From Spirochaetaceae bacterium UBA1306 (GTDB lineage: Bacteria > Spirochaetota > Spirochaetia > Treponematales > Rectinemataceae): DNA of 36,194 nucleotides. The stretch's first letter is position 1. Each line of letters begins with the position of its first letter. Under the pieces are notes generated by a model, which saw nothing but the letters and a program-made list of their open reading frames with translations, was not told the DNA's origin and did no database searches. The position numbers and the translations under genes were made by a program. The stretch spans positions 1 through 36,194 of the forward strand of contig DBTW01000126.1 of NCBI GenBank assembly GCA_002307245.1. The letters are read 5' to 3'. This document shows positions 13,663-21,778 of this stretch, one piece after another.

Positions 13663-15461
13663 GCCTCGCCTCCCCTGCCGGATGCCGGGGCGCGCGAAGC
13701 GGCGCGCGCGAGCTCCTCGACGCGGAGGGGCCGCTTCCCCGACGGGCCGGCGAGCTCGAAGCCCAGCTCGGCGAGGCGGATGGCGACACGGACGGCGAAG
13801 GGCCTGCGTATGCCCCAGGCGGGGTCGTAGAGATCGTAGAAGAGGGTCTCGGGATCGGCGACCGCGGCGATCCGCCCGCGGTCGAATACGGCGACGAGGT
13901 CGGCCATCGCGGCCTCCTCCATCGAATGGGTCGCCATGACGACGGATGAGCCGCGGCGACCCTTCCCGAGGACGAGCTCCATCACGGAGAGCTTGGTCTC
14001 AGGGTCGAGGGCGCTCGTGGGCTCGTCGAGGAGAAGGGCCTCTCCCTCCATCGCGATGACGCCGGCCAGGGCGAGGCGGCGCTTCTCGCCGCCCGACAGG
14101 GCCCTCGTCCGCCGGTCGCGGAACAGGTCATAGGGCAGCCCGGCCTCGGACATGGCTCTACTGACCCGCTCGACGAGGGCTGCCCCCTTGAGCCCGAGAT
14201 TCCTCGGGCCGAAGGCCACGTCGTCGGCGGCGTAGCGCTCGAAGAGGGCGGACTCGGGCCTCTGCATGGCGAGGGGGGCCCTGACGCGCATGGCCCGGAG
14301 GTCGGTGCGCGGATCGCCCAGGGACTCGCCGAAGGCCCGGGCCTCGCCCCCCGTAACGGCGACGAGGCCGTCGAGGAGCTGGAGGGCCGTGGACTTGCCG
14401 GAGCCCGTGCGGCCCACGAGGGCCATGACCTTGCCCCGCGGCGCCTCGAGGTCAACTTCCATAAGGGAAGGGGTCTCGCCGAGGGCGCCCTTGAGGTAGG
14501 CGTGCGACGCGGCCCTGAGCTCGAAGGCCGGGGGCGGCGGAACCTCGGCGTTGACGCGTTGCGCGACACCAATGGGCGATTTCCGCCTCGTGGAAGCCTG
14601 GGCCTCCGAGGCCGTCGCCACGCGCGGGCCGAGCGCGACCGCCAGCCGCTCGGCCAAGGCCTCCGGGCCCTCGGAGGCCAGGGGCCGCAAGCCGAGGCCC
14701 GAGGCCAGCCGCGCGCATGGCGGAAGCCTCAGGGAGGGCCCCAGGGCATCGAGTCGGGTCTCGCCGCCCTCGAAGAGCTCGGCGGGGCTTCCGTCGAAGG
14801 CGACGGCGCCGGCGCGAAGGACGATGACCCGGGCCGCGCGGGCGGCCTCGGCCATGTCGTGCGTCGCGTGCACGACGGCCTTGCCCGAGGCTACGAGGGC
14901 GTCCATCAGGTCGAGGACGGCCTCGGCGGCCTCCGGGTCGAGCATGGCAGTGGCCTCGTCGAAGGCTATGCAGCGCGCGTCGACGGCGAGCGCGGCCGCG
15001 ATCGCCAGGCGCTGCTGCTGGCCCGCCGAGAGGAAGAGCGTGGCCCTGCGCTCCATTCCCTCGAGCCCGACGGTCGCGAGGGCCGCGCCGACGCGCCGGC
15101 GAATCTCCTCGCGCGGCAGGCCCAGGTTCTCGGGGCCGAAGGCCACGTCTTCCTCGACGGTGGACGAGACGATCTGGTCCGGGGGGGATTGGAAGACGAG
15201 GGAGACGAGGGAGCGCGCGGCGCGCAGGCCTTCGGGGCTGGAACTGGGCATCGAGGACACGCGGACAGTCCCGGAGTCGGGCAAGAGGAGGGCGTCCATC
15301 AGGCGGAGGAGGCTGCTCTTGCCTGAGCCGTTCTCGCCCACCACGGCCAGGTACTCGCCCCCGCGGATCGAAAGCGACGCGCAATCCACGGCGGGTCGGG
15401 TCGATTCCGGATAGGAGAACGACGCCGTGTCGAGTTCTACGAGCGGGGGCGTTAAGGACAT
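13659..15461 (-). CDS. Fused ECF ATPase EcfA-EcfA'
   Basis: This single 600-residue protein carries two complete ABC ATPase domains and would supply both nucleotide-binding subunits of the ECF importer. Domain 1 (about residues 7-240) has GENGSGKSS (42-50), LSAGQQQR and CIAFDEATAMLD. Domain 2 (about 318-540) has GRTGSGKST (from 350), LSGGEKRRLALAG and ALLLDEPTSALD. The Q-loop regions are FQSPPDQIVSSTVEEDVAFGP and MQRPESALFERYAADDVAFGP minus ends. A Pro/Ala/Glu-rich linker joins the two. Domain 1 has SAGQ in place of SGGQ. ATG 15461 follows GAGG by 5 bases; the frame is open to 15500. A promoter lies just upstream. Confidence 0.93.
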   Translation of the reverse strand: MSLTPPLVELDTASFSYPESTRPAVDCASLSIRGGEYLAVVGENGSGKSSLLRLMDALLLPDSGTVRVSSMPSSSPEGLRAARSLVSLVFQSPPDQIVSSTVEEDVAFGPENLGLPREEIRRRVGAALATVGLEGMERRATLFLSAGQQQRLAIAAALAVDARCIAFDEATAMLDPEAAEAVLDLMDALVASGKAVVHATHDMAEAARAARVIVLRAGAVAFDGSPAELFEGGETRLDALGPSLRLPPCARLASGLGLRPLASEGPEALAERLAVALGPRVATASEAQASTRRKSPIGVAQRVNAEVPPPPAFELRAASHAYLKGALGETPSLMEVDLEAPRGKVMALVGRTGSGKSTALQLLDGLVAVTGGEARAFGESLGDPRTDLRAMRVRAPLAMQRPESALFERYAADDVAFGPRNLGLKGAALVERVSRAMSEAGLPYDLFRDRRTRALSGGEKRRLALAGVIAMEGEALLLDEPTSALDPETKLSVMELVLGKGRRGSSVVMATHSMEEAAMADLVAVFDRGRIAAVADPETLFYDLYDPAWGIRRPFAVRVAIRLAELGFELAGPSGKRPLRVEELARAASRAPASGRGGEA

Positions 15462-15511
15462 GGGTACCTCGCGTCTCGGCCGCGGTCTGTGGCGGTCCAA
15501 GCGACATGGAG

Positions 15512-15541
15512 AAAATACGCGCGCCGAGGAGGCCGTGTCAA
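15512..15541 (-). promoter_or_regulatory. Sigma-70 promoter of the ECF-CoaX operon
   Basis: On the minus strand a perfect TTGACA (15541-15536) and TATTTT (15517-15512) are 18 bases apart. The -35 box overlaps the stop codon of the upstream LysR gene. Transcription would start near 15505, about 44 bases before the EcfA ATG. Confidence 0.6.
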
Positions 15542-16452
15542 GGCGCGGGGGCGAAGGAGCTCCGGGCGTGCTCCCTCTGCGAGAAGAACTCCTTCGCCAG
15601 CTCGATGAAGCGCAGCTCCTTGGGCTCGAGCTGGGCCTTCGCGTAGCACAGGCCCAGTGCCATCGTCTGCGGGAGCATGACGAGGCTCACCCCCGCTATG
15701 GCCGCGTCGCGGTAAGCCAAATCCGGAACGATGGACCAGCCGAGGCCCGAGCCCACGAGCTTGATGATCGAATAGGCGTCGCTGCAGACGTAGCCGACGT
15801 TGGTCTTGCACGAGTATTCCTCGCAGATCGAATGCACCCGGTCGGACAGGCCCGGAGCCGTGACCGGTGAGGTGGCGATGAAGGCGCTGGCCTCGAGCGC
15901 CTTAATGCAGCGCGCGGGCTCGACGTCGAGTTCGGCACCGGCCGGGTAGATGATCGCGAGGCGCTCCTCGGAGAGAGGCTCGAAAACGAGGCCCTCCTCG
16001 CCGACCCAGGACCGCACGAAGCCTATATCGATGGAGCCCGAGCGGAGAGCCCGTTCCTGGGCTTCCGTGGACATGATCGAGAGTTCGATCTTGATATCCG
16101 GCTCCTTCTCCTTGATGAGCTCGAAGAAGGGCGGCAGGGTCGAGTACATGAGGAAGCTCACGCAGCCGATCCGGAGGCTGGTCACCTCGGTGCCACCGAT
16201 CAGCCTGACAGTACGGGCGATGCTGTCGACGCTGTCGAGGACGCGCTGGGCCTCGATACTCATGTACTCGCCAGCCTTGGTGAGCTCGGTCTTCTTGCCC
16301 CGGCGATTGAAGAGCCGGGTCCCGAGCTCCCTCTCCAAGTCCTGGATCTGCCGGCTGAGGGGTGGCTGGGATAGGTGCAGCTCCTCGGCGGCCTTGGAAA
16401 AGCTCAGGTTGCGCGCCACCGCCGCGAAATACCTGAGATGACGAAGTTCCAT
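15538..16452 (-). CDS. LysR-family transcriptional regulator
   Basis: This 304-residue protein has an N-terminal winged helix-turn-helix (residues 1-62: MELRHLRYFAAVARNLSFS, AAEELHLSQPPLSRQIQDLE, GTRLFNRRGKKTELT) and a C-terminal effector domain starting near LRIGCVSF. That is the LysR plan. ATG 16452 is the family start; the open frame to 16632 lacks support. No Shine-Dalgarno is visible, and a TATACC box on the minus strand (16466-16461) ends 8 bases before the ATG, so a leaderless message is possible. It sits between the ATP-grasp gene and the ECF operon on the same strand and could control either. The effector is unknown. Confidence 0.92.
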   Translation of the reverse strand: MELRHLRYFAAVARNLSFSKAAEELHLSQPPLSRQIQDLERELGTRLFNRRGKKTELTKAGEYMSIEAQRVLDSVDSIARTVRLIGGTEVTSLRIGCVSFLMYSTLPPFFELIKEKEPDIKIELSIMSTEAQERALRSGSIDIGFVRSWVGEEGLVFEPLSEERLAIIYPAGAELDVEPARCIKALEASAFIATSPVTAPGLSDRVHSICEEYSCKTNVGYVCSDAYSIIKLVGSGLGWSIVPDLAYRDAAIAGVSLVMLPQTMALGLCYAKAQLEPKELRFIELAKEFFSQREHARSSFAPAP

Positions 16453-16508
16453 GGGACTAGGGTATAGGCAAAGGCGACCGGAAGCAAGGCTGCGGCCCTC
16501 CCCATTGC

Positions 16509-17618
16509 TTACGCGAGCAATTGACCGCGCGGGGCCTCGACCGCCCCGGCCGGCAGACCCGAGCGGCGGATCGCAGCGAGGACGATAGCCGTAACGTATT
16601 GCCCCCGACCGAGGCCGGCCCCCTGGGCGCATACATCGAACCAGGGATCGGGCATGCGCGGCATCGGGTTCACCTCCAGGGCGAAGAGCCGGCCGCCCTC
16701 GTCGATCAGGTCGCAGCGCGCGTAGTCGCGAACGCCCGCCGCCTCGAAGGCCCTCCTCGCGAATCCCCCGATCCGCTCACGCTCGTCCTCGTCGGCGACA
16801 GGCCTCGCGATTGCGAGGCCCCGCTCCCGGTCCTCTCTCGTGACGACGCGTATGGGCCGATCCTCCTCGAGGGCGATCTCGGCCGGCAGCATGAGGGCGC
16901 CCTCGCCATTGCCGATCATCGCCACCGTGAACTCGCGGGAGGAGGCCCCGCCCACGAAGTGCTCGACCAGCAACTCGTCGTACTCCTCCAGTGAGGCCTC
17001 GACGATCGAAAGGAGATCGCCGGCCTCGAAGGCGATGGACCTGGCGTGGATTCCCCGACTCTCGTCCTCGCCGTCCGGCTTCACTATATAGGGAAAATCC
17101 CGCGCCGCCCCGAGGAGCTTGCGGCCGGCGAGGGACCCGGTCTTGGTCCTGCGGACGCAGAAGGAGCTCGGCGTGTTGATGCCGCGGGCCTGAAGCTGGC
17201 GCTTGAGCCGCGATTTCGATCGGGAGAGCGCGATGGACGCCGGGGCCGAGCCGAGGTACGGCACGCCCTCGAGCTGGAGGACCTCTCGGATATCGCGGAG
17301 CCCGCCACGGGCCTGGGAGCCCCAGAGGCCGGTGAAAGAGCTGTAGGCTAGGTCGGGGCGCAGCTCGCGCAAGGCGTCTAGCAGGCCGTCGAGCTCTCCG
17401 AGCTCGCGGTAGGCGACCTCGAGTCCGTGGGGCCGCAAGGCCTCGGCCATCGCGGCGAAACGACTCCGCTGGGCATCCCGCAGGGTCGCCTCCACGTGGG
17501 TCGGGGCGACGCCCAGGAGCAGCATCGCGCCGCGGTCGCGCGCGTTCGAAGGATCGATGGCCTTCCTCCTCTCCGGCTCGGGCACCGACGGGTCCCTCGC
17601 GGCCAATGCCACGAACAT
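16509..17618 (-). CDS. ATP-grasp ligase related to D-alanine-D-alanine ligase
   Basis: This 369-residue cytoplasmic protein has the ATP-grasp layout of Ddl enzymes. It has an N-terminal domain with LRPDLAYSSFTGLWGSQ and LEGVPYLGSAPASIALSRSK. ATP-binding segments are PYIVKPDGEDESRGIHA and LLVEHFVGGASSREFTVAM. A metal-binding end reads YARCDLIDEGGRLFALEVNP. True Ddl proteins have a SPGMT-type sequence after ExN; here it reads MPRMPDP. The substrate is therefore probably not the usual D-Ala pair, and an amino-acid or peptide ligase of unknown specificity is the safer call. ATG 17618 is preceded by GAAGG. The upstream 208 bases contain a palindrome (17662-17680) shared with the divergent lipoprotein gene. 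Confidence 0.8.
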   Translation of the reverse strand: MFVALAARDPSVPEPERRKAIDPSNARDRGAMLLLGVAPTHVEATLRDAQRSRFAAMAEALRPHGLEVAYRELGELDGLLDALRELRPDLAYSSFTGLWGSQARGGLRDIREVLQLEGVPYLGSAPASIALSRSKSRLKRQLQARGINTPSSFCVRRTKTGSLAGRKLLGAARDFPYIVKPDGEDESRGIHARSIAFEAGDLLSIVEASLEEYDELLVEHFVGGASSREFTVAMIGNGEGALMLPAEIALEEDRPIRVVTREDRERGLAIARPVADEDERERIGGFARRAFEAAGVRDYARCDLIDEGGRLFALEVNPMPRMPDPWFDVCAQGAGLGRGQYVTAIVLAAIRRSGLPAGAVEAPRGQLLA

Positions 17619-17661
17619 ACGCGAGACGGCCTTCGATGTCTAATACTTCGTCGGTCTCACG

Positions 17662-17680
17662 CCATACTCCGGAGGTATGG
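17662..17680. repeat. Inverted repeat between divergent genes
   Basis: CCATAC (17662-17667) and GTATGG (17675-17680) are perfect inverted arms around TCCGGAG. The element lies 44 bases before the ATP-grasp start on one side and about 150 bases before the lipoprotein gene on the other. It could be an operator; no protein can be assigned. The rest of 17681-17812 shows no clear promoter. Confidence 0.4.
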
Positions 17681-17826
17681 GCGAGGACGCGCATATGCCT
17701 TTCGAGTATAGATGGCGCCGGAAATAGTATTGGACTCCCCGCGGACGCGATCGTACATTCATCCACGAAGCAGGCGGATCCCCAGTTTGCCCGAAAGATG
17801 AAAACCTCGGTCAAGGAGAGGCGATA

Positions 17827-18948
17827 ATGAAGGCGCACGTTTCTTCCATAGCTCTTCGGCCGGCGCTGCTTGCGGGGATCGCCGCGTGCATCCTCGCCGC
17901 GGCGTCCTGCGCCTCGGCGCCCAAGGCGATGGATGCCCCGACGGCAGCGCCCCGCGCGGAGGCTCCCAAGGCCGAGCCGCCACAGCCACTCGCCCAGGAG
18001 GCCGAGAGCGCGCCCGACGATCTGCGCGACAAGGCGACGGCCATCCGCAAGGACGCTTACGAGCTCGGCCTCAAGGACATCCTGCCCGACGAGTACGGCC
18101 AGGCCGAGAAGTCCTACCAGGCCGGTGGCGCGAGCTACGGCTCCGACAACAAGGCCTCGTCGGCGGCCTTCGCGGACGCAGCGGCCCGCTTCGAGGCCCT
18201 GATCGCCAAGCTCCTGCCTCTCATCGCGGAATCGCGAGAGAAGAGGGTCGAGGAACTGCGGGCGCGCGCGGTCGAGCGACGCGGCGTCTCCGCCAAGGGC
18301 GCGGCCGAGCTCTTCCCTCGGCTTCTCGCCGAAACCGACGCGGGTCTCTCCGACGCGAAGTCCTCCCGCGCATCGGGCGACTACCGGAAGTCCATCGAGC
18401 TCTCCAAGGCCTCGGCCAAGGATTACGAGGTCCTTAACAAGTTAGGCGACGCCAATGCGGCGCGAGAGGGTATCGTGGCCCGAGACTTCGCGAAATGGGA
18501 CAGTTCCAACTGGAACCTGGCCGAGGCGAAGTACTCCTCGGCCCAGGCCTCTTTCCCGGGCGACCCGCAAGGCGCCGCGAACGAGGCCGACGAGGCCACG
18601 CGACGCTACGCGAAGGTCATGGAGAACGCCCTGGGCTACTATATGGCCGACCGGAAGTCCGCGTCCGAGGCCGAGAGGTCGAGGGCCGAGGGCATCAAGT
18701 CCGAGGTCGCCGCGAAGACAGACTTCGCCGCGGCCGCCGCCATCTACGGCGAGGCCGAAGCCCGCAAGGCCGCCCTGGACCCCGACGGGGCCGCGAGGCT
18801 CTACGGGGACGCCGCCGCCTCCTTCGCCGCCGCATACGTTAAGGCCAAGTCCAAGATGGACGAGGCTAAGCTCGAGTTCGAGGCCCTCGACGCGGCGCTG
18901 GCCGAGCGCGAGGTCCGGGGCCTGCCACCCTCGCCCGTATCCAGGTAA
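17827..18948 (+). CDS. Alanine-rich lipoprotein with helical repeats
   Basis: A signal peptide ends in the lipobox LAAASC (Cys near residue 28), so the 373-residue protein should be lipidated and held in a membrane facing the periplasm. After a Pro/Ala-rich linker (about 30-65) it is Ala, Lys and Glu rich, with helical segments such as DEYGQAEKSYQAG, FEALIAKLLPLIAESREKRVEEL and AATIYGEAEA-like stretches. This suggests TPR-like or coiled-coil helices. AAGGAGAGG (17813-17821) precedes ATG 17827. A LysM-like gene follows 18 bases later. The pair recalls the TmpA/TmpB envelope proteins of Treponema in type and arrangement; I cannot confirm homology. Possibly a peptidoglycan-linked envelope component. 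Confidence 0.82.
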   Translation: MKAHVSSIALRPALLAGIAACILAAASCASAPKAMDAPTAAPRAEAPKAEPPQPLAQEAESAPDDLRDKATAIRKDAYELGLKDILPDEYGQAEKSYQAGGASYGSDNKASSAAFADAAARFEALIAKLLPLIAESREKRVEELRARAVERRGVSAKGAAELFPRLLAETDAGLSDAKSSRASGDYRKSIELSKASAKDYEVLNKLGDANAAREGIVARDFAKWDSSNWNLAEAKYSSAQASFPGDPQGAANEADEATRRYAKVMENALGYYMADRKSASEAERSRAEGIKSEVAAKTDFAAAAAIYGEAEARKAALDPDGAARLYGDAAASFAAAYVKAKSKMDEAKLEFEALDAALAEREVRGLPPSPVSR

Positions 18949-18966
18949 GGCAGAGGAGGAATGGAA

Positions 18967-19437
18967 ATGAAAACGAGAATGCTCATCGCCGTCGTGGCCG
19001 TCCTACTCCTCGCCTCGCCCGCCCTCGCCGAAGGCACGGCGGCCCAGGGCGACCAGCATATCGCGAAGGCCCTCGAGCTTCGAGGCCTGGCCCTATCCGC
19101 CTACAGCACGGGCGACTACGATTCGGCGGCCGAGCTCGCGAGAAAAGCCCGGGCCGAGCTGGCCCTCGTCGAGGGAATCTTGCCGCTTCCTGCCACCTAC
19201 ACCGTGCGCCTGCTGCCGGGCGACCGGGACTGCCTCACTATGATCGCTGCCTATCCCTTCGTCTACGGTGATTGGGCCAAGTGGACCATCCTGTTCCGCG
19301 CGAATATGGACACGCTCCAGCACCCCGAAGACGCGGACATAATCCTGCCCGGCGAAGTGCTCGTCATCCCGAGCCTGGCCGGGGAGAGACGAAGCGGCGC
19401 CTTTGACGATAAGGCCAAATACCCGAGCGTCGAATAG
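18967..19437 (+). CDS. Exported LysM-like protein
   Basis: The protein starts with a signal peptide (MKTRMLIAVVAVLLLASPALA) and is expected in the periplasm. Residues about 30-70 form a helical Ala-rich stretch (KALELRGLALSAYSTGDYDSA, minus the last residue). The C-terminal part looks like a LysM or FimV-type peptidoglycan-binding unit: YTVRLLPGDRDCLTMIAAYP, then a WTILFRANMDTL helix and IILPGEVLVIPSL. ATG 18967 is chosen over ATG 18961 because GAGGAGG (18953-18959) is 7 bases from the former and 1 from the latter. It follows the lipoprotein gene as a likely two-gene operon closed by a terminator at 19468-19493. Binding to cell wall is inferred. Confidence 0.82.
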   Translation: MKTRMLIAVVAVLLLASPALAEGTAAQGDQHIAKALELRGLALSAYSTGDYDSAAELARKARAELALVEGILPLPATYTVRLLPGDRDCLTMIAAYPFVYGDWAKWTILFRANMDTLQHPEDADIILPGEVLVIPSLAGERRSGAFDDKAKYPSVE

Positions 19438-19467
19438 CCAATTCCGTGGCCATCGTTACTCCCCGAT

Positions 19468-19493
19468 ACGCCCCGCAGGTCGCGAGGCGTTTT
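19468..19493 (+). terminator. Intrinsic terminator after the LysM-like gene
   Basis: ACGCC (19468-19472) pairs with GGCGT (19486-19490) and CGC (19474-19476) with GCG (19482-19484), with a C-A mismatch between and loop AGGTC. A TTTTG tail follows. It separates this pair from the export operon. Confidence 0.72.
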
Positions 19494-19504
19494 GTATAGT
19501 AAAT

Positions 19505-19569
19505 TTGCAATGCGCAATTTTTGCGCAGCGCAACTATTGTACAAAAACAAATCTGGTTGCGCAGTGCAT
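19505..19569 (+). promoter_or_regulatory. Three palindromic activator sites upstream of the sigma-54 promoter
   Basis: Three 13-base sites share the form TTGCGC-N-GCGCAA. TTGCAATGCGCAA is at 19505-19517. TTGCGCAGCGCAA at 19521-19533 has perfect 6-base half-sites. TTGCGCAGTGCAT is at 19557-19569. The first two also lie inside a larger inverted repeat, TTTTGTA (19490-19496) with TACAAAA (19540-19546). They are 56-120 bases upstream of a sigma-54 promoter, the normal place for enhancer sites of an NtrC-type activator. One such activator is encoded at the end of this operon (25641-26990). Binding by that protein is inference. Confidence 0.65.
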
Positions 19570-19624
19570 TCGAGCGAACCTAAGAAAACCTAATAGAAAC
19601 GCATTATAATCAACAAAAAATAGT

Positions 19625-19640
19625 TGGCACGCTTCCTGCT
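19625..19640 (+). promoter_or_regulatory. Sigma-54 promoter of the export operon
   Basis: TGGCACG-CTTC-CTGCT (19625-19640) matches the sigma-54 consensus TGGCACG-N4-TTGCW at all but one base, with the GG and GC doublets at the required spacing. Transcription should start near 19651, leaving a leader of about 24 bases with AAGGAG (19659-19664) before ATG 19675. Confidence 0.85.
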
Positions 19641-19674
19641 TATATACTTGTGTAAAAGAAGGAGTGTACCAGCC

Positions 19675-21012
19675 ATGACTAAGTTGAGAATCATCGTATC
19701 GGTCGCCGTGATAGCCGCCCTAACGGGCGGGATCTTTTTTCTCAGCGCGTCCAAGAAGAACGGGACCGTTGCTAACACCCAGAGCTACGAGTTGACGACG
19801 ATCGGCAACGGCTCGATCGAAAGTCTCGTCTCTAGTAGCGGGACGCTCTCGGTGGTATCTTCCGTGAGCGTGCTCGCCCAGATGAGCGGTCGAATCGAGA
19901 AGGTGAACGTGGGCTTCAACGAGAGCGTGAAGCGCGGCCAGGTGCTGGCCACCATCAACACCGACCTGCTGAAGCTGCAGGCGAAGGTGGCCCAGGCCGC
20001 CGTCGACAAGGCCAATGCCAGCTACGAGCTCCAGCGCCTCTCCCTCCAGAACGCTACGGCGCTCTCGGCGAAGGGCCTCCTGTCCGACTACGACCTCAAG
20101 TCGAGCCAATCCTCCCTCGACGTCCTCAAGGCCGAGCTTTCCTCGGCCCAGGCCTCCCTCGAGCAGATCGAGACCGAGATCACCCAGTACGCGATCATAA
20201 CCTCGCCCATCGACGGCGTCGTACTCGAGCGGGACGTGGACGCTGGCCAGAGCGTGGTCGGAGGCTCCGGCTCCACGTCCACCAGCCTCTTCACGATAGC
20301 TGGCGACCTCGCGAAGATGCAGATCAAGGCACAGGTCGACGAGCTCGACATCGGCGCGATCAAGATCGGGCAGGACGTCCGATTCTCGGTCGAGGCGAGC
20401 ACCGGCACGACCTTCACGGGCAAGGTCAAGGAGATCAGGCTCGTGCCCGAGACCTCGGACAACGTCGTCTACTACGACGTGATCATCCTCGCGAACAACG
20501 ACTCGGGCAAGCTGCTCCCCGGGATGACCGCGAGCGTCAACTTCATCAAGCAGAAGAAGGACGGCATCCTCGTGGTCCCCAGCGCGGCCCTCCGCTTCAC
20601 GCCGACGTCCTTGAGCGCCGCCGAGACCAAGAAGGCCCTGTATCTCGCCGCCCTCGGCAACCTGAGCACGACCGAGAAGGAAGCGGCCTCGCTCAAGTAC
20701 GACGAGGAGCTGAAGGCAGCCGCAGCCGCCGGCGCGGAGGCCAAGAAGACGAGTGGCCTCGCCAGTCTGGTCGGCGGCAACGGCGGCTTCGGCGGGCCTC
20801 CCGGCGCCAAAAGCGGCTCGAGCGCCTCGTCGACGCAAGTCGCCGCGACCTCCAGCGCGGCCGTCAAGAAGGCCCTATGGTACCTCGACGGATCGGGGAA
20901 GCTCGCGGCGACCATGGTCGAGATCGGCGTGAGCGATTCCACGAATACCGAGCTGGTCGGGGCCGAGGCCCTCTCAGGCAAGTCGGTGATCCTCAAGGTG
21001 AAGGTGGAATAG
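19675..21012 (+). CDS. Periplasmic adaptor (MacA/HlyD-like) of an ABC export system
   Basis: Membrane-fusion adaptors link an inner-membrane pump to an outer-membrane TolC channel. The 445-residue protein has an N-terminal membrane anchor (about residues 6-24). A first lipoyl half is near 65-95 (LAQMSGRIEKVNVGFNESVK), followed by a long coiled-coil hairpin (about 98-172). The second lipoyl half is near 174-195 (TSPIDGVVLERDVDAGQSV), followed by beta-barrel domains. A Gly/Ser/Ala-rich insertion at about 340-395 (GGNGGFGGPPGAKSGSSAS) is unusual and may be a flexible loop. The upstream frame is open to 19624, but ATG 19675 has the ribosome site. First gene of the operon; the next starts one base after its stop. 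Confidence 0.92.
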   Translation: MTKLRIIVSVAVIAALTGGIFFLSASKKNGTVANTQSYELTTIGNGSIESLVSSSGTLSVVSSVSVLAQMSGRIEKVNVGFNESVKRGQVLATINTDLLKLQAKVAQAAVDKANASYELQRLSLQNATALSAKGLLSDYDLKSSQSSLDVLKAELSSAQASLEQIETEITQYAIITSPIDGVVLERDVDAGQSVVGGSGSTSTSLFTIAGDLAKMQIKAQVDELDIGAIKIGQDVRFSVEASTGTTFTGKVKEIRLVPETSDNVVYYDVIILANNDSGKLLPGMTASVNFIKQKKDGILVVPSAALRFTPTSLSAAETKKALYLAALGNLSTTEKEAASLKYDEELKAAAAAGAEAKKTSGLASLVGGNGGFGGPPGAKSGSSASSTQVAATSSAAVKKALWYLDGSGKLAATMVEIGVSDSTNTELVGAEALSGKSVILKVKVE

Positions 21013-21013
21013 C

Positions 21014-21778
21014 ATGGCTATCATAGAGCTGCGCGGCATCAAGCGCCATTATACGGTGGGGGACATCGTGGTGAAGGCGATACGGGGCCTCGACCTCGAC
21101 GTGGAGACCGGGGAATTCGTCTCGATCATGGGACCTTCTGGTTCCGGCAAGTCGACCCTCATGAACACCCTCGGCTGCCTCGACAAGCCGACAGAGGGGC
21201 GCTACGTCCTCGACGGGATCGACACCTCCACGGCCGGCCCCGACGAGTTCGCCGACATACGCAACGAGAAGATCGGCTTCGTGTTCCAGGGCTTCAACCT
21301 CCTCTCGAGGACGAGCGCCCTCGAGAACGTCGAGCTGCCCCTCTTCTACGACCGCTCGGGCTTCAAGGGCAACCCCAAGGAGCTGGCGAAAGCCGCCCTC
21401 GAGGGCGTGGGCCTGGGCGGTCGACTGGACCACAAGCCAAACCAGCTCTCCGGCGGGCAGCAGCAGCGCGTTGCGATCGCGCGGGCCATGGTCAAGGACC
21501 CGGCCTTCATCCTCGCCGACGAGCCGACAGGCAATCTCGACACGGAGATGACACTGGAGATCATGATCCTCTTCCAGGAGCTCAACGCCAGGGGCAAGAC
21601 CATCGTGATGGTGACCCACGAGCCAGAGGTCGCCGCCTACACGAAGCGCGTCATCACGATGCGCGACGGGGCGATCGTCTCGGACGCGCCCGTGACGGAG
21701 CGCCGGAGCGCGGCCCTGGACCTCGCCGCATGGAAGGAGGAGCACGCGCTCCTCGCCGAGAAGGGGGTGGCGTCATGA
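21014..21778 (+). CDS. ABC transporter ATPase, MacB/LolD type
   Basis: This 254-residue cytoplasmic ATPase powers the export system. It has Walker A GPSGSGKST (near residue 39), a Q-loop in FVFQGFNLLSRTSALENVELP, signature LSGGQQQRVAIARA, Walker B ILADEPTGNLD and the H-loop VMVTHEPEVA. The FNLL and TGNLD features are typical of the MacB/LolD/FtsE class. Its stop overlaps the permease start as ATGA. MacB itself is fused to its permease; here they are separate proteins, as in many Gram-positive and spirochaete systems. Confidence 0.95.
   Translation: MAIIELRGIKRHYTVGDIVVKAIRGLDLDVETGEFVSIMGPSGSGKSTLMNTLGCLDKPTEGRYVLDGIDTSTAGPDEFADIRNEKIGFVFQGFNLLSRTSALENVELPLFYDRSGFKGNPKELAKAALEGVGLGGRLDHKPNQLSGGQQQRVAIARAMVKDPAFILADEPTGNLDTEMTLEIMILFQELNARGKTIVMVTHEPEVAAYTKRVITMRDGAIVSDAPVTERRSAALDLAAWKEEHALLAEKGVAS

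Noticed and set aside
19605..19610. TATAAT upstream of the export operon as a sigma-70 promoter
   Set aside because: The sequence 17 bases upstream is AAGAAA-like with no -35 match; the sigma-54 element just downstream is far better.
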